In this document: positions 22,801-33,235 of the stretch, piece after piece
How the letters are laid out: every line of letters begins with the position of its first letter
Numbering within the stretch: the stretch's first letter is position 1
Assembly (NCBI GenBank): GCA_013180625.2
Contig: SNVD02013093.1
Span: 434,001 to 498,000 of the forward strand
Direction: 5' to 3'
DNA length: 64,000 nt
DNA from: Boswellia sacra
Lineage: Eukaryota; Streptophyta; Magnoliopsida; Sapindales; Burseraceae
Made by a program: the position numbers and the translations under genes
The notes under the pieces: generated by a model
What the model saw: only the letters and a program-made list of their open reading frames with translations
What the model was told of the DNA's origin: nothing
Databases searched by the model: none

Positions 22801-25800
22801 AGATAACAGACTGCAGCGACAACTGCAGATGCCGCTGTTTGACAGAAGCAATCCTGATGGGTGGGTCTTCAAGGCGAGAGGTACTTTCTCCCTCAATCGC
22901 ATGACGGACACGGAAAAAAAAGAGGAGTCGGCGGTGAGTTTTGACGGCCAAGCCCTAGCCTGGTTCCAGTGGAAGGATCGACGCCGGCTGATACGTCACT
23001 GGGAGGAGCTGAAGGCTCTGTTACTGACCCGATTTCGGTTGAAGCAGGAAGGAACCAATTTTGAGAAATATTTGGCGTTAAGGGATAGTGGAACAGTGAG
23101 AGAATATCGAAGACAGAGCGGAATAGTGAGAGGAGATCGGAGGCAGTTTGAGACCCTTGTATCGTCTCTTCACGGCGTCGCTGAGGAGGTTCTGGAGGAA
23201 ACTTTCGTAAACGTACTAAAACCAGAGGTGGAGGCTGAGTTCAGACTGCTGCAACCTCATGGGCTGGGCCGGATAATGCAGCTGGCCCAACCAATTCAAC
23301 ACCAGAACTTGGCCTTGAGAAATTGCATGCTCAACTTTAACATGCAGCTTGTAGAGACAGGACTGGAGAATGATTTTGTCCTGGCTTTAGTTGTTTTCTC
23401 TCTGCAGTATATTCGAGTCAACCATGAGTACTGGAAATATAAGGTGAAGCATGTTTGATGGAAAGTAACATTGAAGGTTCTGGAAGTGATGAAAACATGC
23501 ATTATGTCAACCTTGTGGTCGGGGAAATTAGGTGAGGTCATCAGGAGTATGCTACTCTGTGATTCTTCCATCCACAACACACTCTTTTGGATTGTTTATA
23601 CAACTACAGAAGCCTTAGAGAAACTTTATGTCATCCGCACCTTTGACTTGATGGAAATTGAAGATTTAAGGCATTCTGTTGATTGCATGCTGCGGTCGAT
23701 AGAAAATGAAGATCTGTTTGTTGCTTCTGCGAATCTTCTCACTGCAGCTGCATATTATCAGCCTGTTTTTCTTATTGCTTTATTTTGTGAAAAAGATTAC
23801 AGGGAGGCTCAACCTAGTAATGGTGATGGTGCAAAGCATCCAACAAATGAAGCTTCCTTAGGGATGCTGAGGTCCAAAAAATCAAGTCTGGTAGATACAC
23901 TTAGGCAGTATATCGAAAGATCTGATGACCTTATTAATAGCAATCCTCACATACTGCTGTACCTACTTAACTTTCTAAAGGCATTGTGGCAAGGGGCTGG
24001 ACACTACACAACTATTTTGGAGTGGCTAAACAGCTTTGGAATGTTGACTTTGGAGTGGTTGAAAAGCTCTGGAATGTTGTGGAAACAACTGTCCAACTCA
24101 GTTTCAGCAATTTCTAAATTGCAATTTCCTGAACGTGAAAATATGACAGAAATGGAGGCTTTGAGAATCTATGGTCGGACTCATGGAAATGTTGATTTAG
24201 ATGACTATGCTGAGGAGTTAATGATTGATCTTGAATTGTCCAAGACGGTTGCTAATAAAGTCCCTACGCCACCACCATTGGTCCACTATGGAAATAACTT
24301 TACAACTTTTCCCATGATGGAGAAGTTGCTGGAGGAACGGGAAGCTATACTAGGTGAATTAAAACAAAATTTGAAGGCGGCACAAGACAACATGAAGGGA
24401 GTGGCAGAGGACCTGGAGTTGATAGCTAAACCAGAAAGAGTGTTGAGTGAATGCCACAAGAAGGAAGAATCGGGAACTAAACCTGGGGTCTTAATCGAAT
24501 GGAGAAGCTTATTCGATTTTGAGGCTACTTGGGAACAACCTGACTTAATCCAGAATCAATTTCCTACTCTTCACCTTGAGGACAAGGTGAAAGTTGGGCG
24601 GGGGGTAATGATAGGCCTCCAGTAGATTCACATATTCTAGGTGACACAACAGGCGTGAAGCATTGAAGATATAAGGGCAATCAAGGGCAGAATGGAGAAA
24701 TTGCTTTTATAATTCTGTTATGCTTTTCTGTCTTTTATAATTCTGTTATGCTTGGCTGTCAATTGTTGGTTATGTTTTGGGGAGGGAAAATGTTAGTTAG
24801 GGAATATATATAGGGAGGGAAAGAGAGAGAGGGGAGGAACATTTTTGTAACTCAGTGAGAATTATTTTCTCTTGGGAGAGAGGCAGGGCTCTCGAATCTC
24901 CTGCCAATCAGCTACCTATCTTTGTTATTTTTTTTCTGATTTGTTCTTTCAATATAGAAACGGAGTGCAGTTAGCTTTCTATTTCAGTTTCGGTCAATCC
25001 AATTGTGTGTGCATTCAGTGTGTGTGTGAGTGAGAAAACCAGGATCCTATCAATTTCTCCATGAATACTCAAAATACTTTTTTGGGCCTAATTCAAAAGA
25101 AACTTGGAACTAGGAAATTGTTTATCAGTTTTATCTGACATAATATCTCTTGTAGAGGTTTGAGTTTGAAGATTTGGTTAAGGTTAAACAATAAATAAAT
25201 AATTTTACCCTTCTTTAAATATTTTTGCTAGTTTTTTCTGGGAACCTTTGTACTAATTTCAACTACGTGATATAGTGCTTTTTTGATACCCCTGGACTTA
25301 TGCTGAATAAAAGCGGGCAGCCTTACAAAGATATTAAGGTTCGTGTGGAAAGTGCCTGGAGCTCAGTCAATCTATTTGAGGTGCTGATGGTTATTTTTGA
25401 TGCCCATAGACATCTTACCAGGTCAGTATGATAGTGATTTAGTTTGATTAGGTTTAATTTTTCTGCTAAATCTTTCTCATAGAACCATTGTCTATCTTTC
25501 TTTTTAGCTTTTACTTTTTGGAACATTTTCACATCGATTCAATTAATATGCGGATAATTGCAATGGCCCTATAAGGTTTACATAGTCAAGTCATTGTGGT
25601 TTCAGAACATGAACCACCCTTCCTTACAGACCTGGCATGTGGCTCAGCCGCCTCCTGTCCTGCTTTATGTGCATATAATTTAATTAATGTTGAATAACAG
25701 TTTCCTATATTAATAATAAATAATTTTGAACTGCACTTCATTTTTGAAGAATTTTCTAGTTATCTACTTCCTTACAGGCTTGCTTGGGCCTGTGAACCTA

Positions 25801-28113
25801 AGAATGGCACAAAATTTTATATGGCTTAATTTTTTGCTTTGAGGACTGCTGTCTTCTGACTAATCATGGAGTCTTTATTTTCATTCATGTAGACCTGATT
25901 CAAGGGTCGTAAGGTTAATTGAATGTTTGGGTGCACAAATTCACCCAACACAGAAGCGGGTTTTATGTGTGAATAAGGTTGATTTAGTTGGAAAGAAGAA
26001 AGACTTGCTAAAAGTTGTTGAGCAATTTCAAGACCTTCCTGGATATGAAAGGTAGGTTTTTTATTGCCCATAAAAATTCTGTTTACTTTTAAAATATTCA
26101 GCAAGGAGGTCTACAGTGTCTCCTGTTAACTTGTTTGTATAATTTGTATTCCAGGATTTTCATGACCTCTGGATTGAAGGGTGCTGGAATAAATGATCTT
26201 TCTCAATATTTGGTAGAGCAGGTATGTACGTCATTGTTATTCTACATTTATGATATGTGTTCATGCATTTTTTCTTTTTACAATTTCTTTAATGTGGTAT
26301 TTCTGATATATATTCTTTGAATCTCAACACTGAAAAGGTTCAGATGTGTATAATGTAGCATCTTTAAAATTTTTGCTTGGTCTTTGTCTAGTTTAGGATG
26401 TTGAAATAATCATATTCTGAACATTTGCCATTGCCTAGTCTATGCTAGGAGGTTTAGAGTTATGCTATGACCATTGATTTTCTGAATAACAAATTACTTT
26501 CTTGTATTGTCCTTTTTCTCTTCTTTTAAGTGGCAATTTTGATTGTTAAATTGGAAATCGTTTCTCAAAGGATCAAGCGTAATATCTCTAGTTGTCCGTA
26601 AAGTAAACTGGAAATTTAATTCTCAGAACATTTATGAATGAAAGAAGCTGCTTCCTGTTCTGTATCTAGAGGTTTTATCATATATGTGCATATTTTTAGT
26701 TCAAATTTGGTTGCAAGAGTTGCCTATATTTTGTCCAAAATGACAAACAAATTTCAACCAGATTGTTAAACTTGAAATGCTTGCAATATATTTACTGGAT
26801 CATTGAAGCCCTTCGAATTTGTACAAGAGATTTGCCTAACGTGCTCTTCATTCTATTCTAAGTCATGCTCCTAACTCTGGCTCTTCAATGGCTTTTTATC
26901 CTTAGGCAGTTCAACGACCTTGGTCTGAAGATCCACTAACCATGAGTGAAGAAGTTATGAAGAACATATCATTGGAAGTGGTCCGTGAAAGGTTATTAGA
27001 CCACGTCCATCAGGTAGAGAATATTATCCTGTTTATGTTGTGTAAGGTTGGGCTATTTTCTAACAAAAATATGTTTTGGATGAGGGTGGGGAGGGCTGCA
27101 GAAGGGTGTTTCTCAGGCCACTAAATTGGAGGTTTGTTCATTTCAGGAAATTCCCTATGGTATTGAACATCAATTGATAGACTGGAAGGACTTACGAGAT
27201 GGTTCTCTTCGGATTGAACAGCACTTCATTACGAACAAGTTAAGCCAAAGAAAGATTCTTGTGGGGAAGAATGGCTCTAAAATTGGGTAATCTACTCAAA
27301 GCTCCAATATTCCATCTTTTTCTTTTGGTTTCATCATGTTGATGACTGTTATTCTTACTTTTTGAGCAAGAAAGTACTTGATATCTAAAATGCTGAGAAC
27401 TGGTATTGAAGTGATATTTATCTGTTTAGTTCTCAGTTTGTTCACTATTACTGATGTCTGGTAGAAAAAAGCTGAGATATGTGATTCACTTCCGTCCATG
27501 TGAAGAAATTGCTGAACAAACAGAAAGAATTCAGAGCAAAAATCTCTACTGTATTGAACAATAATTACATAGCCATATACAACTCTCTAGAGAAGCGAAA
27601 ATAGGAATATCTATGTCTATTATGTGGAAAACATAAATGCATTTTTACATAATACACAAAAAGGAAAGAAAATCAGACATAATAGCATTGACTAAATATA
27701 ATTAAATATGCCTTATTCTATAATACATACAGTCGCCACATCTCAAAAATTGCATAAATCACACTGTCGAAATAATCATTGTTTTACAGGTTTATTGTGA
27801 AAATTTAGATGTGGGGCTTTTTTCGGAGCTGATGTCAAGAAGTAAAATTGTTGAACCATTTATATTGTGGAATTGGGATACTCTTTAAGTTTAATTATAG
27901 TTTTGGATACCTTGTGACTTTCATAAAGTAAAGCTGCATCTTGTATAACTTCATTTCCCTTTATTTTTTCTACAATAAAAAGAGAAAACAATAATCTCAG
28001 CTGAAGATGTATACTTTTTCTAATGCAGGAGAATAGGCATTGAAGCTAATGAAGAGTTAAGGTCCATCTTCAAGAGGGAAGTACATCTCATCCTCCAGGT
28101 TAGACTTAAGTGA
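19881..28113 (+). CDS. ERG: Era-like GTPase, ERG type (mitochondrial ribosome assembly)
   Basis: Eight exons: 19881-20330, 20849-20938, 25276-25421, 25893-26051, 26155-26221, 26906-27013, 27147-27286, 28029-28113. All are GT-AG and phase-consistent, giving 414 residues; the Arabidopsis relative is slightly longer. The N-terminus (MKALRGLRALTSFPSKAHLN) is basic and presequence-like, then comes an acidic stretch (about 35-125). GTPase motifs: P-loop GAPNAGKS at 137-144, switch region TNTTTHE near 162-168, DTPG at 184-187, NKVD at 256-259 and TSGLKG at 286-291. The C-terminal KH domain carries GKNG at 380-383 and ends LILQVRLK. Bacterial Era binds 16S rRNA 3' ends, and plant ERG is a mitochondrial member needed for seed development (family knowledge). 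Intron 2 is 4.3 kb because of the inserted LTR element, which leaves the splice sites intact. Confidence 0.94.
21865..22308 (+). repeat. 5' LTR
   Basis: 444 bp, TGATAGG...CCTATCA. It contains a direct repeat of the unit CTTTTATAATTCTGTTATGC (about 21961-22008), a TATATA-containing segment near 22060 followed by GA-rich sequence, and a terminal GT-rich run. It differs from the 3' copy at three positions, near 21892, 22070 and 22174. Confidence 0.95.
22312..22323 (+). other. Primer-binding site for initiator tRNA-Met
   Basis: TGGTATCAAAGC starts 4 nt after the 5' LTR. It matches the complement of the plant initiator tRNA-Met 3' end (TGGTATCAGAGC) except at one base. Confidence 0.9.
23321..24160 (+). 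pseudogene. NUP188: Captured, intron-free fragment of nucleoporin NUP188
   Basis: Plant NUP188 is a large scaffold of the nuclear pore inner ring. Recognised here from family memory: LALVVFSLQYIRVNHEYWKY and KVKHV, then a TGA where the family has Arg, WKVTLKVLEVMKTCI, LLCDSSIHNTLFWIVYTTTE, ALEKLYVIRTFDLMEIE, NEDLFVASANLLTAAAYYQP, and LLYLLNFLKALWQGAGHYTT. Around 23664 the text jumps from LMEIE to DLRHSVDCML. From memory these are separated by roughly a hundred residues in NUP188, so an internal deletion or skipped exons is likely. A 33-bp tandem duplication (about 24016-24081) doubles LEWLNSFGML. No intron-like interruption is visible across about 840 bp, arguing for capture through spliced RNA. 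The stop codon is a CGA-to-TGA type change. Confidence 0.8.
24595..24608 (+). other. Polypurine tract
   Basis: A G-rich stretch (GGGCGGGGGGTAA) lies immediately upstream of the 3' LTR, where plus-strand priming is expected. It is not a perfect purine run. Confidence 0.6.
24609..25052 (+). repeat. 3' LTR
   Basis: 444 bp, same ends and length as the 5' LTR with three base differences. It supplies the stop codon of the chimeric frame (24623-24625) and is followed by the ATTTC duplication. Confidence 0.95.
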
Positions 28114-28843
28114 TGTGCTCAACAAATGAACCAATAATCAAGAAATGCTTTAGTTCCTATTGTGTACCATTAGAGGGTGTATATATACCAAAGCCAAAGT
28201 TTACTTGTTTCATTTACTTACAAAAAGGCGGCTAGATTTGGAGCTTTTTCTGGCAATGATATATAGTGTTCTAATCGTGTACCTAGATGGGGTAACAAAA
28301 ATGATCGAAGAGCCTCATATTTTAAGGGAAGATCCTGAACATTTTTTTCTGTGTTTTGTTTATTTTGGAAAATTTTGTTTAGAGATGCAGTACCGATTCT
28401 TTTTTTTTTTTTTTTTTTCAATCAGAGTTTATTCTGATAATTACAAATTATGTATCTCAGAATTTGTACTACATGAAACCCAGATGAGATTATTTATGAG
28501 AAAATTAAATTCCTTGGTCATTAAATTTGCAGCTATAGTATATGGCGTAGTGCTTGTGGAACTTGAACTACCCTACCCATGTTCACCTTGAGGTAAAAAT
28601 AAACATAAGTGAATTCGAGTCTCATTTTGGTACTTTGCTGGGCTTATGCTGATGGTAGAAGGTTCAGACTGTTTGTGGGTATAAAAAATATCCGAGGGGA
28701 TGTGTTTGTATTTCAAGTCTCGTTTTTAATGGCTTCGCCAGGCTGCTCTTGAATTTTGATTCAGGTCGTACTTAGCCTATTTATGATTTTACTTTAAGAG
28801 GATAAAGCTATTGGAACCAATATCCTTAAGCCCAAGGTGATTC
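28114..28843. other. ERG 3' flank
   Basis: Presumed 3'UTR and downstream sequence of ERG, AT-rich with a poly-T run (28400-28418). The 143-codon frame at 28160-28591 has no family features and is probably chance. Confidence 0.5.
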
Positions 28844-29209
28844 TGGTGTCGCATAGTAATATTTTAATTTAGGATTATTGAGGTTATTTTTGTCATTTAA
28901 TTTTTTAGGTTAATTGAATTAGGACTCTTGTATCTAGAGATTTTATCTCAATGAGGGATTTTGACTTTTCTAATTTTACTCAAATTTCAATACGTTTAGA
29001 CTAGTATAAATTAAGTATTTTAGTTGTTTGAATTCTTAGGTTTGTTATAAATTGATTGTTGAAAATAAAGAATTGTTTTCCTCTAATTGGTGTTTGGTTT
29101 CTTTTTGAGAGATTGTTGATAGTGTTGAGTGGGTGATTATTTAGGTGTTTGTTTGAGTTTGCTTTGGTTGGTCTTGGATTTGGTTGTTTCTTGTTACAGT
29201 TTCCCATCA
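28844..29209 (+). mobile_element. Solo LTR (366 bp)
   Basis: Begins TGGTGTCGCATAG and ends TTTCCCATCA, with a perfect 5-bp duplication GATTC on both sides (28839-28843 and 29210-29214). No internal retroelement sequence lies next to it, so it is what remains after LTR-LTR recombination. It contains an AGTATAAAT motif near 29002-29010. A diverged relative occurs at 10030-10372. Confidence 0.8.
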
Positions 29210-29214
29210 GATTC

Positions 29215-31011
29215 AATCAAAACTCAAAACATTGATACTCTTTGCCAACCTATTGGCCTACAATTACATCTCTATTCAACATAAAACTATGAATACCATT
29301 TGTTTATGGACTCAAATATTTGGGAATTGAGGAATGATGTGAGAAAATGAATAGAAAAAAAAAAAAAGATTTAAATTTTCACTTGAACACACTTGTTTTG
29401 TTTCTGAATAATATATTAACCTTTTTAAACCCAGCAAATTTAAAAATAGAGAAGGAGAAAATGAGCAAGAAACCCAAATGTAAAACCAAAAACCGTGTGA
29501 TCAAGTTGCTTTGCAAGTAGAAGTTTCGTTGCTTTCCTTGTTTATTTCTACTCCAACTCATGGGCAATCAACAACTGTAAATATGAGAAGAAAATAGAGA
29601 AAACCAACCTACCAAAAAAAAAAAAAAAAAGAAAGAAAGACCAATGCTATGTTCAAAGAATAATGCAACACTGAATAACATCCAAGTAAGGGCTTTCGCG
29701 GATTTGAAAAATTAATGATGAAACAAAACAATATTAAGGGTCTATTTAGGATTATTATAACGTAGGAAAATTGCTATTGAAAAGTGTTGTAAGAAAAATA
29801 AGTGTTAAGAAGCTGTAGGGTGTTTGGTAAAGTAGTTTTTCAGTATTGTTGTGTTATCTAAAAGTTAAGAATATGTCTTTAATAAATTTGATTTTCAAAC
29901 ACTAATTTTTAGTGAAAATAAAAATTAGACATAAAGTTAAAAAAAATTTATAATTATTAATATTAGATTTAAATAAATATGAATAATAAAATTAAGTAAA
30001 TAAACATATTAATGTATTTTTATTTAAAAATAATTAAAAATAAAATTTAAATTTAAAAAAGTCATCGGAGGTTACCATCGTCTATCACTACCCTTCGCAT
30101 GTGAAGTGACACCTTCACCTCTAGAAGACTTATCGAAAGATGCTTAACATGGATCTATCGATGGTTCCATCATTGACGTCAGAAGTCAGCCATAACAAAT
30201 AGTTAAAGTTCCGGCATTTGGAACTTTAACTGTTAGACCCCTACTTGTAAATAAGGAACCTTCAATGGTCCTTCTAGAGCATCCATCAGTGTTTCCGACA
30301 ATGGTGGTAGTGTCTCTCACACACTAACAGACAATGGATGATGTTGGCTCTTATGTGATTGTTTTATTTTTTTCAAGAATTACTTTTAAAATTAATTGAA
30401 ATAATTTAATTGAAATTAAAAATTTAATGTTCAAGGGAATTTTTGGGTTTCTATTATCTTTGATGGATTATTTTAGTATTTCGATTGATTTAGAAATTAG
30501 CTTTTCAAAATCAAATTTTTAAAAGTTATTTCTTACCTATTTTTGAATTCTAATACAAAATTAAATTCTTCGAGTAACAACTTTTTAAAGAATCAAATTT
30601 ATATGAGTTTATCAAACAGTGAAATTCCTATAACTAGTTGCAGAAATCAAAAGCTATTGTACAACAAGGGGCCAAATGCACTTTAAAACTATGGGGATAA
30701 TTGAAGAAAATAACCAATCCGCAAAATCAAAGGCACAAACTTCACAAATGACATATCACGCACACACAAGCACCAAAGAAATAATAAAACAAGAAACAAG
30801 AATTTACATGGTTCGGCCAAACTCAACCTATGGCCAGAGGAATGCAGTAGTTGATTTCAATCACTGTCAGCAATTACAAGGAGAATCACAAGAACAAATA
30901 ATCCAGGAAGAACTGTGATCAGAAAACACTGATCTCTCTCTTAGCCTCAATCTCAATTCTTTGTCCCTTGTTGTGTTCACATGGCTATGGTTTTAGTTGC
31001 TCCCCACTAGA
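29215..31011. other. Intergenic, repeat-derived sequence
   Basis: AT-rich, with poly-A runs at 29351 and 29614. A segment at 29735-30620 opens AAGGGTCTATTTAGGATTAT and looks repeat-like but has no resolved ends. From about 30650 the sequence resembles a retrotransposon LTR, including the TTTACATGGTTCGGCC motif near 30803-30818, continuing on the far side of the hAT and MULE insertions. No host gene seen. Confidence 0.45.
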
Positions 31012-31019
31012 GTGACGGC

Positions 31020-32159
31020 TAGACATGTAAAAAGGGTCTAGCCGTGCATGAGCACGAGATGCGAAATTGCACAATACAAGTACAACACGAATACGAATAC
31101 TACAGCGACATGGTTTAATACGAAATGAGAATTGGACTGGACTATATCTAAAATTTTGGCATGATAGGCCATGGCATCATGAAGCACGATTAGATCGTGC
31201 CAAGCACGAAGCACGATAAGCACGAATAGGTACGAATGAGCATGGTTACTTTTTTAATTCATTTAATTAAATAAGTCCATTTTGAATGAAAATAAATAAA
31301 TTATTGGATCTAAATGAATATATTAAGGGATCAAGTTGCTTTATTGTAGTGTTGTAATAATTAAAAGTCAAGTAAAATTTATTTTCTTTCCTTTTTTTCT
31401 ATTTTTTCTCATGCCTTTTATATTCTTAGTTTATTTAGTCCTGCACTCCTATTTCATTCCTTCCCATAAATCTTTATTTCTTTTAATCTATCTTATACAA
31501 TGAATCATTTTTCAATCAAAAGAAATGATACAAAATGAGTCTTAATTGTAAAAATGGAAATCTCATACTGTATTTGAAGAATTATACTTTTAATTCAAAT
31601 TATTAATAAAGAATTTAATATTTATTTAAGAAATTGATTAGTATATCTATATTTGTTTAAATAAAATTTTAAGATTTTTACTTTTAATAAAGCGAATGAA
31701 ATAATTTTTAAATCAGGATAGTAATAATTAATAAAAATAATTGAATATTTTAATTTATAAATTCTTAAAAAAATTTAGGTTATTAAAAAATTTAATTTGA
31801 TTTTAAATATAAGCCTAATTTCCTTAAAAGAAATGTTTAGAGCTCTTAAATAAAGGGTTAATTAGTCTCTTCAAGATACACATGTCTTTTTAATTAAAAT
31901 TTAAAAGATTAAGACAAAAAAAATTTTGTACGTATTTTTACCCAATTTGAGTCAAGTACATTCCTAGGCACAAGATGGGCCATTTGCGCCATGCCATAAG
32001 GATCGCGCTGGGCCTTCAAATTTTTTTTTTTTTTTTTTAGTGCTAGGCATAGTATGACACGAAATACTATTTGTGCTAGGCCAAACACGGTACGAATAGT
32101 ATTATGGATTTAAAATTTTTGGGCCGTGCCGGGACGTTACAATACGTTTTACACGTCTA
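31020..32159. mobile_element. Non-autonomous hAT element (1,140 bp)
   Basis: The ends TAGACATGTAAAA and the complement of TAGACGTGTAAAA are inverted repeats with one mismatch. The element is flanked by a perfect 8-bp duplication GTGACGGC (31012-31019 and 32160-32167). Subterminal regions carry many GCACGA/CACGAAT repeats (31045-31230), as expected for hAT transposase binding. It encodes no transposase. Confidence 0.88.
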
Positions 32160-32291
32160 GTGACGGCTTATCCTAAAATTACAACACTGTCAAGATATGA
32201 AATAAACCCTAAGGTACCACATTTATATCCTCAAAAGAAATAAGTTGAAATTCCACATCAGCATCACAAGGCTGCGGCTTCATTTTTTTGG
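32160..32291. other. Spacer between the hAT and MULE insertions
   Basis: About 130 bp of older DNA, including the hAT duplication copy at its left end and the MULE duplication TTTTTTTGG at its right end. Its GCTGCGGCTTCA (about 32271-32282) recurs directly beyond the MULE at about 38119-38130. Confidence 0.7.
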
Positions 32292-32425
32292 GGGCAAATA
32301 TCACGGACCACCCTTACCTTTTGCCAAAATTACGTTCGCGCACAAACTTTGACATTTTTTATCATCAGATACCACTGTACTTATGAAAAGTCGTCATTGA
32401 CCACCCTTTTGTTAAAATCTCCGTT
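32292..32425 (+). repeat. MULE left terminal inverted repeat
   Basis: Pairs with the complement of 37980-38108. Shared blocks include GGGCAAATATCACGGACCAC, CACAAACTTTGACA and GAAAAGTCGTCATTGACCAC. Confidence 0.9.
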
Positions 32426-33235
32426 AAAAACCCGTAAATCACTTGAAATAAGAGGGTTATAACGGTCTTTTCACAAAAAAGTCCTGGATATATAAAAGTA
32501 AGAAGTCAACAAATAAAATAACGAGCACTTTCTCTAGAACAGAGTTGTCCCCACAGTAGCTGTCGTCTTCGACTTGGCGCAATCCTTGAGCTTACTATGC
32601 GTCACCTCACTGTAGACATCGTCGACTGAGACCGCAAGAAATTTGTTGAAGCTGTAGTGAGTAACGGGTAATGATCTCCCCACAGTAACCTTAGCTTTTG
32701 TTCAGTTGCATGGACATTAAGAAGTGTTTGGGTCGTTTGGGTTTGTCGTAGTGTCAATAACGTAGTGGGAATATTATGAATTTTGTATGATTTTAAGTGT
32801 TTTGTTGTTACAGAACTCTATTGTCTGAACCTATTTATGATTTTCGAACATTGTTGAAACCCTAGATTTTATAGAAATTTGGGGGAATTTCAAATTGATG
32901 GAAAAAATAAGTAATTTATGTGACTAGTTGGTTGAATGAACTGTTATATTAACATGCATGCAATATTTCTAAGTGAAACTCGTGTGCATGGGTTCTTCAT
33001 TCACTGTTTATTATATTTCTATTAGTTTTGTAAGTATTTTTCTTTGCGGTTTTTATTATGTACCTCGTGCATGTCAATATCTGTGGTGCATGCAATATTT
33101 CTTCTATTAACTGTAGTGGTGCGTGGTTCCTGCCTTTGTTGTTTACTATTCTTATGTGATAGCTAGCTAAATTTTTTTTAATACTTTTTTTTTCCTTGTC
33201 TATCCCAATACCTGATGATGCATTTTGATCATTAG

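Larger units (their letters stand above)
22337..24625 (+). pseudogene. Chimeric gag / NUP188 / pol-tail reading frame with two in-frame stops
   Basis: One frame runs from ATG 22337 to TAG 24623-24625, which lies just inside the 3' LTR: 763 codons interrupted only by TAG at 22478-22480 and TGA at 23456-23458. Codons 1-328 are a Ty3/gypsy gag: a coiled N-terminal part, then MPLFDRSNPDGWVFKARGTF, LAWFQWKDRRR and a LLTRFR block. From about 23321 to 24160 the protein instead matches NUP188 (see separate entry). After about 35 unassigned residues, PPPLVHYGNNFTT resumes typical gypsy integrase C-terminal sequence. It continues to the chromodomain-like VLIEWRSLFDFEATWEQPDL and LHLEDKV that end many chromovirus polyproteins. 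The whole thing looks like an internally deleted element that took up a host cDNA. Confidence 0.85.
21865..25052 (+). mobile_element. Complete non-autonomous LTR retrotransposon carrying a host NUP188 segment
   Basis: LTRs of 444 bp each, 21865-22308 and 24609-25052, begin TGATAGG and end CCTATCA. They differ by only three substitutions that I can find. A 5-bp duplication ATTTC flanks the element (21860-21864 and 25053-25057). The 2.3-kb interior has a tRNA-Met primer site, a gag segment, a nucleoporin-derived block and a pol C-terminal tail. Protease, reverse transcriptase, RNase H and most of integrase are missing, so it must move with proteins supplied by another element. It lies in intron 2 of ERG in the same orientation as the gene. 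Near-identical LTRs indicate a recent insertion. Confidence 0.95.

Noticed and set aside
24161..24262. Residues RIYGRTHGNVDLDDYAEELM and following, considered as more NUP188 or as integrase
   Set aside because: I could not match this 35-residue piece to either with confidence, so it was left unassigned.
28160..28591. 143-codon plus frame downstream of ERG
   Set aside because: Contains a poly-T encoded Phe run and no recognisable features; lies in the ERG 3' flank.
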